A DNA stretch of 9,354 nt. Source: an uncultured Anaerolineaceae bacterium (GTDB lineage Bacteria; Chloroflexota; Anaerolineae; Anaerolineales; Anaerolineaceae). The notes beneath the pieces are model-generated. The model ran no database searches, was not told the DNA's origin, and was given only the letters and a program-made list of their open reading frames with translations. Location: positions 1 through 9,354 of the forward strand of contig CALCQT010000529.1 of the NCBI GenBank assembly GCA_937894825.1, read 5' to 3'. Position 1 is the first letter of the stretch; each line of letters begins with the position of its first letter. Of this stretch, positions 1-6,106 are shown piece by piece. The position numbers and the translations under genes were made by a program.

Positions 1-1547
1 CCATAAACAACAGGATATTTCCGCCCATCGTAAGTGATAAAGCCGGTCAGAAAATCTTCCCTCGCAATCACTTTGCCATTTCGTTTAATAGCCTGAATGC
101 CATGTGCTCCGCCAGGTACCACTTCAAGATCAGTGGTCTCAACCGGAGATTCCATTTCGGCAGCGGAAATCTGAATCGTGCGGTTTTTACCAGCAGTTGA
201 GAATCTTCCCAACAACAGTGCTTGTGCCACACTCGCGTCCATGTGATAGCGCAGCGGCAGCAATCCGTAATGGAGAAGGCCATCCGCTTCTACAGAAACA
301 CCGCTTCCGGCAGACAGGTAGCCTTGTTCGAACGTGAGCGTTGCACTGAACAGGCCTGGAGCGTCTTCGGTGAGAAGCACCGTGGTTTTGCTCTCAGGCA
401 ACGCAGCCAGCGCTTTTTCCTGCATATCCTCAGACAACTGCAAAGCCGCAGATTCCCGCTGTACGTTCAAAACCGGTGAAGACAAACCAAAATGTGTTGT
501 AGAAAGCAGACGCACCCGTTCATCAAAACCGGCGTCAGCGCTGCCGGCACGCGAAAATGCGCGCGTCCGATCCAATCGCGTCCAAATCAACCGGTTGAAT
601 GGTTTTTCCGACCAACTCGAGAATCCGTCAAAGTTGCCGTCGGCCAGATCATGTCCAAATGAAACATCGCGTTTGGGTGAATGCGTCTTCAAGTAGTTCC
701 AAGGCGTGTCAAATACGACGCAATCCATATTTCCGATCTCAGAAAGCAGTCCGGCCAGTCCGCCCATATTCGGCATACGCCGCACAATCGGCGGCATTTT
801 CAACCCATACCAAAGCTCGCTGTCCGCATCCATGTTGATGAAAACAAGCACATCATCTTTAATTTCACCCTGGCGTTGTCTTTTATGCAGCCGTTTGACC
901 AGATAAGACAGCGAACCATAGTCAAGCAAATCGCCATTGTTTAATGTGGGAATAATTGAAATACTGCTTTCGCCGTGGTGATAGCGCAGCGGGTTAAACA
1001 TCGCCTCTTCATCCAGGAGCGGAATCAACGTACGAAAACCATCGAATTGGATCCCGCTGTAATAGAGGCAAAGGCCTTCGATGCCCATTTGGGTATAAAG
1101 GGCAGCGTTGCCGGGCGTAAAAATCATCTCCTGAGGACGGACCAGCGGCGCATATCCGCCAAAGACATCCTGCAATCCGGAACGTGCGGGGTTGGTGATT
1201 GCAAGGCGAATACTGGCTTCAAATTCATCCTGCGTCATCGCACCCAGCGCGCCATTGTTATACCCCATCAGAATATTTTCATCCCCATTTTCCTGCGACC
1301 GGCGGCGGACATTTTCAATGATGTCGGGGGCATACTCGGGCAGAATGCGCTCCAGCGAGTAAACATTTTCAAAATCCCAAGTACCCTTAACCGGGATACC
1401 ACGGCGATTATAATCATCCATCACTTCAATCGTACGGCGGATTACACGAATATCACCGCCAAAACCTCTGTCGTCCGGAGTGTCCCCGCGAAAAGAATGG
1501 TAAAGATTGACATGAAACCCGAATGCCACATGAACTTTATACATCAT
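1..1547 (-). CDS. Glycoside hydrolase / polysaccharide deacetylase-barrel protein (GH57/GH38-like), C-terminus cut by window edge
   Basis: The reverse strand is open without a stop from two adjacent ATG codons (1547 and 1544) to the left edge, about 515 codons, so the 3' end lies outside. A purine-rich AGAGGA lies just upstream and is better spaced for the second ATG. The N-terminus has a first strand with HVAFGFHVN (residues 6-14) followed by YHSFRGDTPDD, then a helix, then KGTWDFENVYSLERILPEY (54-72), a GYNNGALGAMTQDEF segment (95-109) and a NP-x-x-SG / FGGYAP / TPGNAALY stretch (119-151). This order of strand-end His/Asp residues and the 'GD.. / GY.. / M...E' pattern recalls the seven-stranded deacetylase barrel shared by GH57, GH38 and polysaccharide deacetylases. 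The later half, after about residue 330, looks like beta-rich accessory sequence. No signal peptide is seen, so it is probably cytoplasmic. Substrate cannot be told. The superfamily call is by resemblance; the open frame itself is solid. Confidence 0.6.
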   Translation of the reverse strand, partial: MMYKVHVAFGFHVNLYHSFRGDTPDDRGFGGDIRVIRRTIEVMDDYNRRGIPVKGTWDFENVYSLERILPEYAPDIIENVRRRSQENGDENILMGYNNGALGAMTQDEFEASIRLAITNPARSGLQDVFGGYAPLVRPQEMIFTPGNAALYTQMGIEGLCLYYSGIQFDGFRTLIPLLDEEAMFNPLRYHHGESSISIIPTLNNGDLLDYGSLSYLVKRLHKRQRQGEIKDDVLVFINMDADSELWYGLKMPPIVRRMPNMGGLAGLLSEIGNMDCVVFDTPWNYLKTHSPKRDVSFGHDLADGNFDGFSSWSEKPFNRLIWTRLDRTRAFSRAGSADAGFDERVRLLSTTHFGLSSPVLNVQRESAALQLSEDMQEKALAALPESKTTVLLTEDAPGLFSATLTFEQGYLSAGSGVSVEADGLLHYGLLPLRYHMDASVAQALLLGRFSTAGKNRTIQISAAEMESPVETTDLEVVPGGAHGIQAIKRNGKVIAREDFLTGFITYDGRKYPVVY

Positions 1548-2106
1548 CGTCCTCTTTTATCACGATTTTTTACCGCATATTTCCAGCCGGAGATCGTCCT
1601 TGCATCTCCAAACATGGCCATTATCCGCACTGCAACAAAAAGGTCTGATCGCGTACCGATTTTATGGAGTTTGTAATCCACAAATTATTGGCACGAAAAA
1701 CTATCTCTATATTATAGAGCTTTTTGCTCATAATTTGTCACATTCTCTGTCAGTATTTATCGCCATAGCCAACTTCATATCATTATTCCGTAAGCGTGCT
1801 ATTCAACAATGACGTCAATCTGATCAATTATCGGGCGGATTGCAGCGCCATAAAACCGGGATATTTTTGCCACTGCCGGCATGATTGGTGATATATTTCA
1901 TTCGAAGGACACATCATCTATAGCAAAGCGGAGCCCATCACAAACAAACCTTCCGAGCGGAAATGACAGACTCCCGCAGACAGGCTTCTTCGTAAGTCAA
2001 ACGCGCGTATTCAGAAGGAGATACGACGGGGAGTCCATTCTCATACCAGTCATCCAGGAAAGACACAAATGTCAGAATCAAGCACACCATATTTTCGATA
2101 ATTTGC
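1548..2106. other. Intergenic stretch with no convincing gene
   Basis: Apart from the reverse-strand promoter candidate near 1711-1741, I see no supported gene. Short open frames exist on both strands, for example a 57-codon reverse frame from 2108 down to 1938, but none has a good ribosome site or recognisable sequence. The right end (about 1996-2106) is open in the frame of the following CPBP protease gene and its translation (RIKHTIFSIICMPL) resembles the family's helix before the catalytic core. Part of this stretch may therefore be eroded protease N-terminus. Confidence 0.5.
1711..1741 (-). promoter_or_regulatory. Candidate promoter with overlapping inverted repeat, upstream of the barrel-protein gene
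   Basis: On the reverse strand a perfect TATAAT (1716-1711) lies 19 bases from GTGACA (1741-1736), a 5/6 match to the -35 consensus; the spacer is long. An imperfect inverted repeat, ATTAT-A-GAGC / GCTC-ATAAT around five T's (1711-1734), covers the -10 and most of the spacer, which is a usual place for a repressor to bind. The leader to the start codon would be roughly 160 bases. This is inference from sequence pattern only. Confidence 0.35.
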
Positions 2107-2607
2107 ATGCCGCTGGTGACCCTGTTGTCGTTCTTTTCAATGAAGTTGTTTTCAGTGCCGTTGCCTGAAGAAGTCGTGATTCCATACAAGGAAATCCCGA
2201 TAATGACCATTCTTTATTTTTTTGGAGCGATTCCGGAAGAACTCGGATGGACAGCAACGCTGTCCGCGCCTTTGGCGAAAAAATTCGGTCCGGTCCTGGC
2301 GGGAATCATGATTGGCGGCGTCTGGGGGCTTTGGCACATCATCCCCTGGAGTTGGGCGCACCCCACCGGTTGGATAATCGGGATGTGCCTTCTAAACATT
2401 CTGATGAGAATTGTGATGGTTTATATCTATACAAACGGTCATGAAAGTTTGTTCACCGGATTGGTCTTCCATACCATGATTAACGTATCCTTTGGGATCT
2501 TCCCCAATTCCGGATCACATACCAATCCCTGGCACGTCAGCGTATGGCTGGTTGTCATTTTCTTGTCAATGATACTTTTGAGAAAAACGAGTTCTCGAAC
2601 AGCCTAA
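2107..2607 (+). CDS. CPBP family intramembrane metalloprotease (CAAX/Rce1-like), probably N-terminally truncated
   Basis: The 166-residue protein carries the full CPBP/Abi catalytic core: the glutamate pair EELGW at residues 44-48, the histidine helix WGLWHIIPW (His77), and the last motif FHTMIN with His122 and Asn126. The residue after EELGW is Thr instead of the Arg found in many members. About six hydrophobic segments can be placed (near 3-17, 31-43, 62-80, 90-108, 116-132 and 143-160). Family members act in the cytoplasmic membrane on prenylated or other peptides; bacterial roles include bacteriocin maturation or immunity, but nothing here points to one. Family members are usually 230-300 residues, so about 80-120 N-terminal residues are missing. 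The ATG at 2107 has no Shine-Dalgarno sequence and family-like sequence continues in frame upstream to a TAA at 1993-1995, suggesting a damaged 5' end. It may be a pseudogene. The family call is firm; functionality is not. Confidence 0.75.
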   Translation: MPLVTLLSFFSMKLFSVPLPEEVVIPYKEIPIMTILYFFGAIPEELGWTATLSAPLAKKFGPVLAGIMIGGVWGLWHIIPWSWAHPTGWIIGMCLLNILMRIVMVYIYTNGHESLFTGLVFHTMINVSFGIFPNSGSHTNPWHVSVWLVVIFLSMILLRKTSSRTA

Positions 2608-2650
2608 GATGCTTTGTTTTTCGCTCTGACAAATTCAATGGATTTTGCAC

Positions 2651-2833
2651 CTATTTATCAGCGGGTTCCCATTTACAGCGAATAGGGGAAACGATCGCGC
2701 CGTCCGCTTTCAATTCTTTAAAAGCCTTATCAATCAGCTTGCGATCTAATCCGGAAAGTTTCTCCACTTCACCTGCAGTCACCGGTTTACCGGCTTCGCG
2801 AATAGCGCTCAACACTTGTTCTTTTATTTCCAT
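2651..2833 (-). CDS. Small single-domain winged-helix protein
   Basis: This is a 60-residue protein with a good ribosome site (AGAGGA, 8-9 bases before the ATG at 2833). Its sequence reads as one winged helix-turn-helix: helix 1 (about 2-14, IKEQVLSAIREAG), helix 2 and the turn (KPVTAGEVEKLSGL, 16-29), a recognition helix (DRKLIDKAFKELKADG, 30-45) and a short wing ending in SPIRCKWEP (49-57). Such 60-70-residue proteins occur singly in many anaerobic bacteria and archaea and are usually annotated as transcriptional regulators or hypothetical proteins; their targets are unknown. It is convergent with the CPBP gene (43 bases apart), with no clear terminator between. No ligand- or metal-binding domain is present beyond the DNA-binding fold. 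Confidence 0.8.
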   Translation of the reverse strand: MEIKEQVLSAIREAGKPVTAGEVEKLSGLDRKLIDKAFKELKADGAIVSPIRCKWEPADK

Positions 2834-3179
2834 TTCAAATATCCTCTTTTCTTCCGTACACTTGCATCAATGCCCGTACAACCTTCACTTGATTGAATAT
2901 CCAGTGATTGAAATATACCTGAATAAATGAATCACATCATGTCCAAAAAATAAACTTAATACAAACCGGTACCGTAAATCATGGCCAAATAACGTTTTCT
3001 TGATCCTTTAAAAAAAACAAGAGCCGGAAAAATCTAAATACGCCAGGAATGGTAAATTTTCGGTCACCCTCCCATGAAAATATTTTTACTTGTAGTTCTT
3101 TATACAACAAAATTCACATTGCAATCACCATCTTGTGGTAAAATTCAATATAGTATGAAATCGGACTATTTGACAGCAA
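2834..3179. other. Divergent intergenic region between the winged-helix gene and the marR-type gene
   Basis: This AT-rich spacer of about 346 bases lies between divergent genes and must hold promoters for both. I see no gene. A TTGTA-N8-TACAA inverted repeat lies at 3090-3107. TGG-TAAAAT at 3136-3144 resembles an extended -10 for the plus-strand gene but has no good -35. An A-run near 3010 and loosely repeated TGATTGAA-AT motifs near 2890-2915 have no assigned meaning. Confidence 0.5.
3090..3107. promoter_or_regulatory. Candidate MarR-type operator
   Basis: TTGTA, eight bases, then TACAA form an inverted repeat about 75 bases before the MarR-type start codon. MarR-family dimers bind pseudopalindromes of 16-20 bp and commonly repress their own gene, so size and position fit autoregulation. 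The arms are only five bases and such repeats arise by chance in AT-rich DNA, so this is a guess. Confidence 0.3.
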
Positions 3180-3632
3180 ATGAGTGATGAAAAGATCCGC
3201 CGGCAGTTACGGGAATTTAACGCCATTTTCAAAGAAACCGACGCAATTTATAGCAGATTCGCCAAACGGAGCGGATTGTCTGATTGTGCATTCTGGCTCC
3301 TATATTCAGTCCGGGAAGCGGATGAAAACTGCACACAAAAAGAAATCTGTGGTCAATGGGCGATGAATAAACAAACGGTAAACTCGGCACTGAAAGTGTT
3401 GGAAAAGCGAGGATTTATTACATTGGTGCCATCAGAAACCGATAAACGCAGCAGATATATCGTCCTTACAGAACAAGGAGAACGATTTGCACTCGAGAAT
3501 ATTGACATTATTTTTCAACTGGAGCAACTTACGCTTCAAAAAATGACGGATACCGAACGCGATGCGATGATTGAAATAAATCGTAGATACTATAAATTAT
3601 TCGAGGCGGAAACAAGAAATATAGTAGATTAA
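3180..3632 (+). CDS. MarR family transcriptional regulator
   Basis: This 150-residue protein has the size and layout of the MarR family: an N-terminal dimerisation helix (about 5-30), a helix and turn (TQKEICGQWAMN, 52-63), a recognition helix (KQTVNSALKVLEKRG, 64-78), a wing with the hallmark DKRSR (88-92) and IVLTEQG (94-100), and C-terminal dimerisation helices (about 105-145). It would bind a palindromic operator as a dimer and release it on binding a small ligand, often a substrate of the pump it controls. An in-frame TGA at 3171-3173 rules out an upstream start; the ATG lacks an obvious Shine-Dalgarno sequence. It stands upstream of and codirectional with a kinase-like gene and a MATE pump, recalling the MepR-MepA pairing of staphylococci. 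Control of those genes is inferred from order. The intervening terminator-like hairpin means the downstream genes may have their own control. Confidence 0.9.
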   Translation: MSDEKIRRQLREFNAIFKETDAIYSRFAKRSGLSDCAFWLLYSVREADENCTQKEICGQWAMNKQTVNSALKVLEKRGFITLVPSETDKRSRYIVLTEQGERFALENIDIIFQLEQLTLQKMTDTERDAMIEINRRYYKLFEAETRNIVD

Positions 3633-3666
3633 CGAACCAATAGCCATCGGAGGGTAGTTCGTCGCA

Positions 3667-3732
3667 ATGGATTTACCGGATAAGATGCTGAGTGCGCTCA
3701 GACACCCTGTCCGGTATTTTTTTTCAAAATAA
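3667..3732 (+). other. Possible 21-codon leader ORF spanning the hairpin
   Basis: An ATG at 3667 opens a 21-residue frame (MDLPDKMLSALRHPVRYFFSK) ending at TAA 3730-3732. It is preceded by a strong GGAGGG at 3649-3654, but the 12-base spacing is longer than ideal. The frame contains the whole terminator-like hairpin, so translating ribosomes could disrupt it. It may be a leader peptide of an attenuator or mere chance; there is no conservation evidence. Confidence 0.2.
3674..3724 (+). terminator. Intrinsic terminator or attenuator between the marR-type gene and the kinase-like gene
   Basis: TACCGGA (3674-3680) pairs with TCCGGTA (3710-3716). An inner stem, CTGAG-TGCG-CTCAG, sits in the enclosed loop, and eight T's follow (3717-3724). 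This is the form of a rho-independent terminator, about 40 bases after the regulator's stop codon and about 40 before the next start. It would either end the marR-type transcript or act as a partial terminator or attenuator in front of the pump genes. Confidence 0.75.
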
Positions 3733-3765
3733 TGTGAATTGACAGATCTGAAAGGAATAGCGCAG

Positions 3766-4395
3766 ATGAACAAAATTATTACAGTCAGCCGGGAATTTGG
3801 CAGCGGAGGGCGTGAGCTGGGGAAACGTCTGGCCGAACATTTGCGGATCGCCTACTATGATGAGGAAATAATAACGGAAATTGCCAAAAAGAGTGGTCTG
3901 GCTGAGGAATATGTAAAAAGTATTGTGGAGCGAAAAACGATTACTTATTACCCCATAACGATCGGAAGGACACTCACCACCACCTTCAATCCGCAGCTTG
4001 AGTTAAGCGCAAAGATCTATGCTGAGCAGAACAATATTATCAAGGAGCTGGCTTCAAAAAGCGATTGTGTAATGATCGGCCGCTGTTCGGATTATATTCT
4101 TCGGGAATATAACCCCTTCAAAATTTTCGTCTATGCCGACATGTCCTCCCGTCTGTGGCGCTGCCGTCAAAGGACACCTGAAAAAGAATACCTTTCCGAC
4201 ACGGAAATGGAAAGCAGGATTCGAGGTATTGACAAAGGCCGGGCAAGATACCACGAATTCTTAACCGGACAGACCTGGGGAGCAAAGGAGAATTATAGCC
4301 TTTGTATTAACACATCCAACATCGCAATTAAAGATATCGTTTTGCCAATCGCCGAATTGTTCAAAACTATATATATGATTTCGAATGACAAATAA
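3766..4395 (+). CDS. Cytidylate kinase-like family protein
   Basis: This 209-residue protein matches the cytidylate-kinase-like family (the Cytidylate_kin2 type). The N-terminal ITVSREFGSGGRELGKRLAE (residues 5-24) is a divergent P-loop in which the usual GK(S/T) is replaced by GGRE. It continues with AYYDEEII (29-36), a strand-helix CVMIGRCSDYIL (101-112) like the family's 'GRCADYIL', IFVYADM, and the C-terminal RIRGIDKGRARYHEF / WG / YSLCINTS block that serves as lid and last strand. True cytidylate kinase phosphorylates CMP with ATP in the cytoplasm; these paralogues are widespread in anaerobes and their substrates are not established. I chose the ATG at 3766 over an in-frame TTG at 3739 because AAAGGA lies nine bases upstream and family proteins begin right before this strand. 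The stop is 16 bases before the MATE pump start, so the two are probably cotranscribed. Housekeeping CMP kinase function is unlikely. Confidence 0.88.
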   Translation: MNKIITVSREFGSGGRELGKRLAEHLRIAYYDEEIITEIAKKSGLAEEYVKSIVERKTITYYPITIGRTLTTTFNPQLELSAKIYAEQNNIIKELASKSDCVMIGRCSDYILREYNPFKIFVYADMSSRLWRCRQRTPEKEYLSDTEMESRIRGIDKGRARYHEFLTGQTWGAKENYSLCINTSNIAIKDIVLPIAELFKTIYMISNDK

Positions 4396-4411
4396 ATCAA
4401 AATGAGGATTG

Positions 4412-5785
4412 ATGGATTATAAAGATCTTTACGAAAAGACGTCACCAGCTAAATTATTCGCTATTGTCACCATTCCAGGCGTTATCAGCATGTTGGTGTC
4501 CACACTCTATCAGATCATTGACGGAGCAATTGTAGGGAAGATACTGGGATCCACCGCTTTTGCGGCAGTGCATCTCGTTATGCCGCTTGTAGTCATCAAT
4601 TTTTCCATCGCGGATCTGATCGGCGTAGGATCATCGGTCCCCATCGCAATCAAACTTGGGGAAAAAGATGAAAAAGCGGCAAGCAGAATTTTTTCCAGCG
4701 CCTGTCTGCTGATCGTTGTGTTGGGTGCCATACTCGGGACAATCCTTTTCCTTTCAGCCGAATACCTGGTCCGGCTTATGGGCGCCGACGAGGAAATCGT
4801 AGCCATGTCCGCACAATATTTACGTATTTATGCTGTCAGTTCTCCATTTACGACGATCATGTTTGCCGTGGATAATTACTTGCGCATCTGCGGAAAAGTA
4901 CGATATAGCATGTTTCTGAATATATTATTGTCGCTCATTAGTGCTGGACTTGAAATCTTGTTCCTGCTAGTTTTTCATTTCGGTATTGAAGGTGCGTCGC
5001 TTTCAACCTGCATCGGAATGTTGATCTGCGTTATCTTTGCCCTCATACCATTTCTGCGCGGCAAATTGCAGCTCCGCTTTGTCAAGCCGCAATTTGACCG
5101 GAAGCTATTAGAAAGTATCCTGACAAATGGCGCTCCGAGCTTTTTCAACAATACCGCCGGACGGATTACCTCCATCATCGTCAATATCTTTTTACTGCGT
5201 CTCGGTGGGGCAACGGCCGTATCGGCTTATGGCGTACTGATGTATGCGGATGGATTGGTTCTGCCGGTCCTTTATGGACTTTGCGATTCTTTACAGCCTG
5301 CAATCGGATACAACTACGGAGCCAAAAATTACAGCCGTATTTGGGCGATCGAACGCATCTGTTTTAGTGTCTGTGGCGGACTGTCAGTTGTGATGACTGC
5401 TGTCATGCTCCTGCTGAAAGAACCGGTCGTCAATATTTTCGTGAGAGCGGGAGACACGGCATTGATTGAAATGTCAGTCCAGGCACTGTCTCTGTTTGCC
5501 TTTACCTATCTGACGCGCTGGATATCTATGGCTACGCAAAGCTACATGTCCGCAATCGGGAAGCCCGGCCAGGCAACAGTGATCTCCCTTTCGCTGGCAT
5601 TTATTTTTCCGAACCTTTTCCTGTTTGGTCTTCGCACACTCGGGCTGAATGGGCTATGGCTCAATACGCCGCTTACATCGCTGATAGCAGCGATCCTGGC
5701 CGCCGCCCTTCTCTGGAGCCATTACAAAAGAGAACAAAAGGAAGCTTTCGCTGAAGCGTCCAAAAGTTCACTCAATCACGTCTAG
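4412..5785 (+). CDS. MATE family efflux transporter (MepA-like)
   Basis: This is a 457-residue membrane protein of the multidrug and toxic compound extrusion family, with about twelve hydrophobic segments in two six-helix halves. Its N-terminal segment (PGVISMLVSTLYQIIDGAIVGKILGSTAFAAVHL) is the typical first pair of helices with the D-x-x-x-V/I-G-x-x-LG pattern. The start of the second half (APSFFNNTAGRITSIIVNIFLLRLGG) repeats the same architecture, showing the internal duplication. MATE pumps export cationic drugs or metabolites using a sodium or proton gradient. A GAGG four bases before the ATG at 4412 supports this start over the TTG three bases earlier. Length is normal. It follows the kinase-like gene closely and lies downstream of a MarR regulator, the usual setting for a drug- or metabolite-responsive pump. 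The substrate cannot be told from sequence. The frame is intact to TAG at 5783-5785. Confidence 0.93.
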   Translation: MDYKDLYEKTSPAKLFAIVTIPGVISMLVSTLYQIIDGAIVGKILGSTAFAAVHLVMPLVVINFSIADLIGVGSSVPIAIKLGEKDEKAASRIFSSACLLIVVLGAILGTILFLSAEYLVRLMGADEEIVAMSAQYLRIYAVSSPFTTIMFAVDNYLRICGKVRYSMFLNILLSLISAGLEILFLLVFHFGIEGASLSTCIGMLICVIFALIPFLRGKLQLRFVKPQFDRKLLESILTNGAPSFFNNTAGRITSIIVNIFLLRLGGATAVSAYGVLMYADGLVLPVLYGLCDSLQPAIGYNYGAKNYSRIWAIERICFSVCGGLSVVMTAVMLLLKEPVVNIFVRAGDTALIEMSVQALSLFAFTYLTRWISMATQSYMSAIGKPGQATVISLSLAFIFPNLFLFGLRTLGLNGLWLNTPLTSLIAAILAAALLWSHYKREQKEAFAEASKSSLNHV

Positions 5786-5813
5786 ATTTAAAATTCCGTT
5801 TTGCTGATTTGTA

Positions 5814-5842
5814 TTGACAAATCCTGTAATTGGTGTTAATTT
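5814..5842 (+). promoter_or_regulatory. Promoter of the thiamine operon
   Basis: A perfect TTGACA (5814-5819) is followed after 17 bases by TAATTT (5837-5842), itself preceded by TGT, an extended -10 arrangement. The -10 alone is weak (3/6), but spacing and position fit: transcription would start near 5849, just before the riboswitch aptamer. Confidence 0.65.
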
Positions 5843-5865
5843 ATACGTACGACAAGTAAATATTC

Positions 5866-5963
5866 ATTGCGGGGGAACTTATCCGGGCTGCAGCCCGGAT
5901 AAGTTGAGAAGGTAAAACCTGACCCTTTGAACCTGTTAGTTAATACTAGCGTAGGGAAGCAAT
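5866..5963 (+). ncRNA. TPP riboswitch (THI element) aptamer
   Basis: All conserved parts of the thiamine pyrophosphate aptamer are present in order. P1 pairs ATTGC (5866-5870) with GCAAT (5959-5963). A G-run (5871-5875) pairs with the CCC of GACCC (5923-5925) as P2. P3 is a long hairpin from 5876 to 5905, followed by the TGAGA pyrimidine-sensing loop (5905-5909). A small AGGT-AAA-ACCT hairpin (5910-5920) follows, then CTTTGAACCTG (5925-5935). P5 is TTAG/CTAG (5936-5939 / 5946-5949), and the element ends in GCGTAGGGAAGC (5949-5960). It binds TPP and controls the thiM-thiE genes in cis. P3 is a perfect palindrome with 15-base arms, longer and cleaner than in most examples I recall. The downstream terminator indicates control of transcription. 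Confidence 0.96.
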
Positions 5964-5982
5964 TTTCGAGAAATCAACGAAT

Positions 5983-6017
5983 AAGTGCTCTCCTCACAAC
6001 AGGATGGCACTTTTTTT
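5983..6017 (+). terminator. Riboswitch-controlled intrinsic terminator
   Basis: AAGTGC (5983-5988) pairs with GCACTT (6007-6012), and TCCT (5991-5994) with AGGA (6001-6004), around loop CACAAC; a run of seven T's (6011-6017) follows. It lies 20 bases after the aptamer and 90 before thiM, the position of a TPP-riboswitch expression platform. GGGAAGC at the aptamer's 3' end (5954-5960) can pair with GCTCTCC (5987-5993), with one mismatch, giving a plausible antiterminator that TPP binding would prevent. Confidence 0.85.
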
Positions 6018-6106
6018 ATTTCGTCCTTACATGGCAGAAGATAAACAACCGGTGTTTATTTCGTCAAATCGATCAGTAATATGAGCAAAAAGAAAGAAAA
6101 CAGACC

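Noticed and set aside
975..1676. A 233-codon open frame on the plus strand
   Set aside because: It is antisense to the long barrel-protein frame, has a low-complexity basic composition with no family resemblance, and has no ribosome site. It is a shadow of the reverse-strand gene.
2069..2101. A 10-codon frame (MSESSTPYFR) with a good AGGAAAG before it, just upstream of the protease
   Set aside because: Out of frame with the protease, tiny and easily due to chance.
1938..2108. A 57-codon reverse-strand frame beginning MQIIENMVCLILTF
   Set aside because: It has a hydrophobic start but no recognisable family and a poor ribosome site, and it overlaps the protease's in-frame upstream region. Unsupported.
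2885..2915. Loose direct repeats of TGATTGAA-AT
   Set aside because: Only two imperfect AT-rich copies; no array or mobile element boundary.
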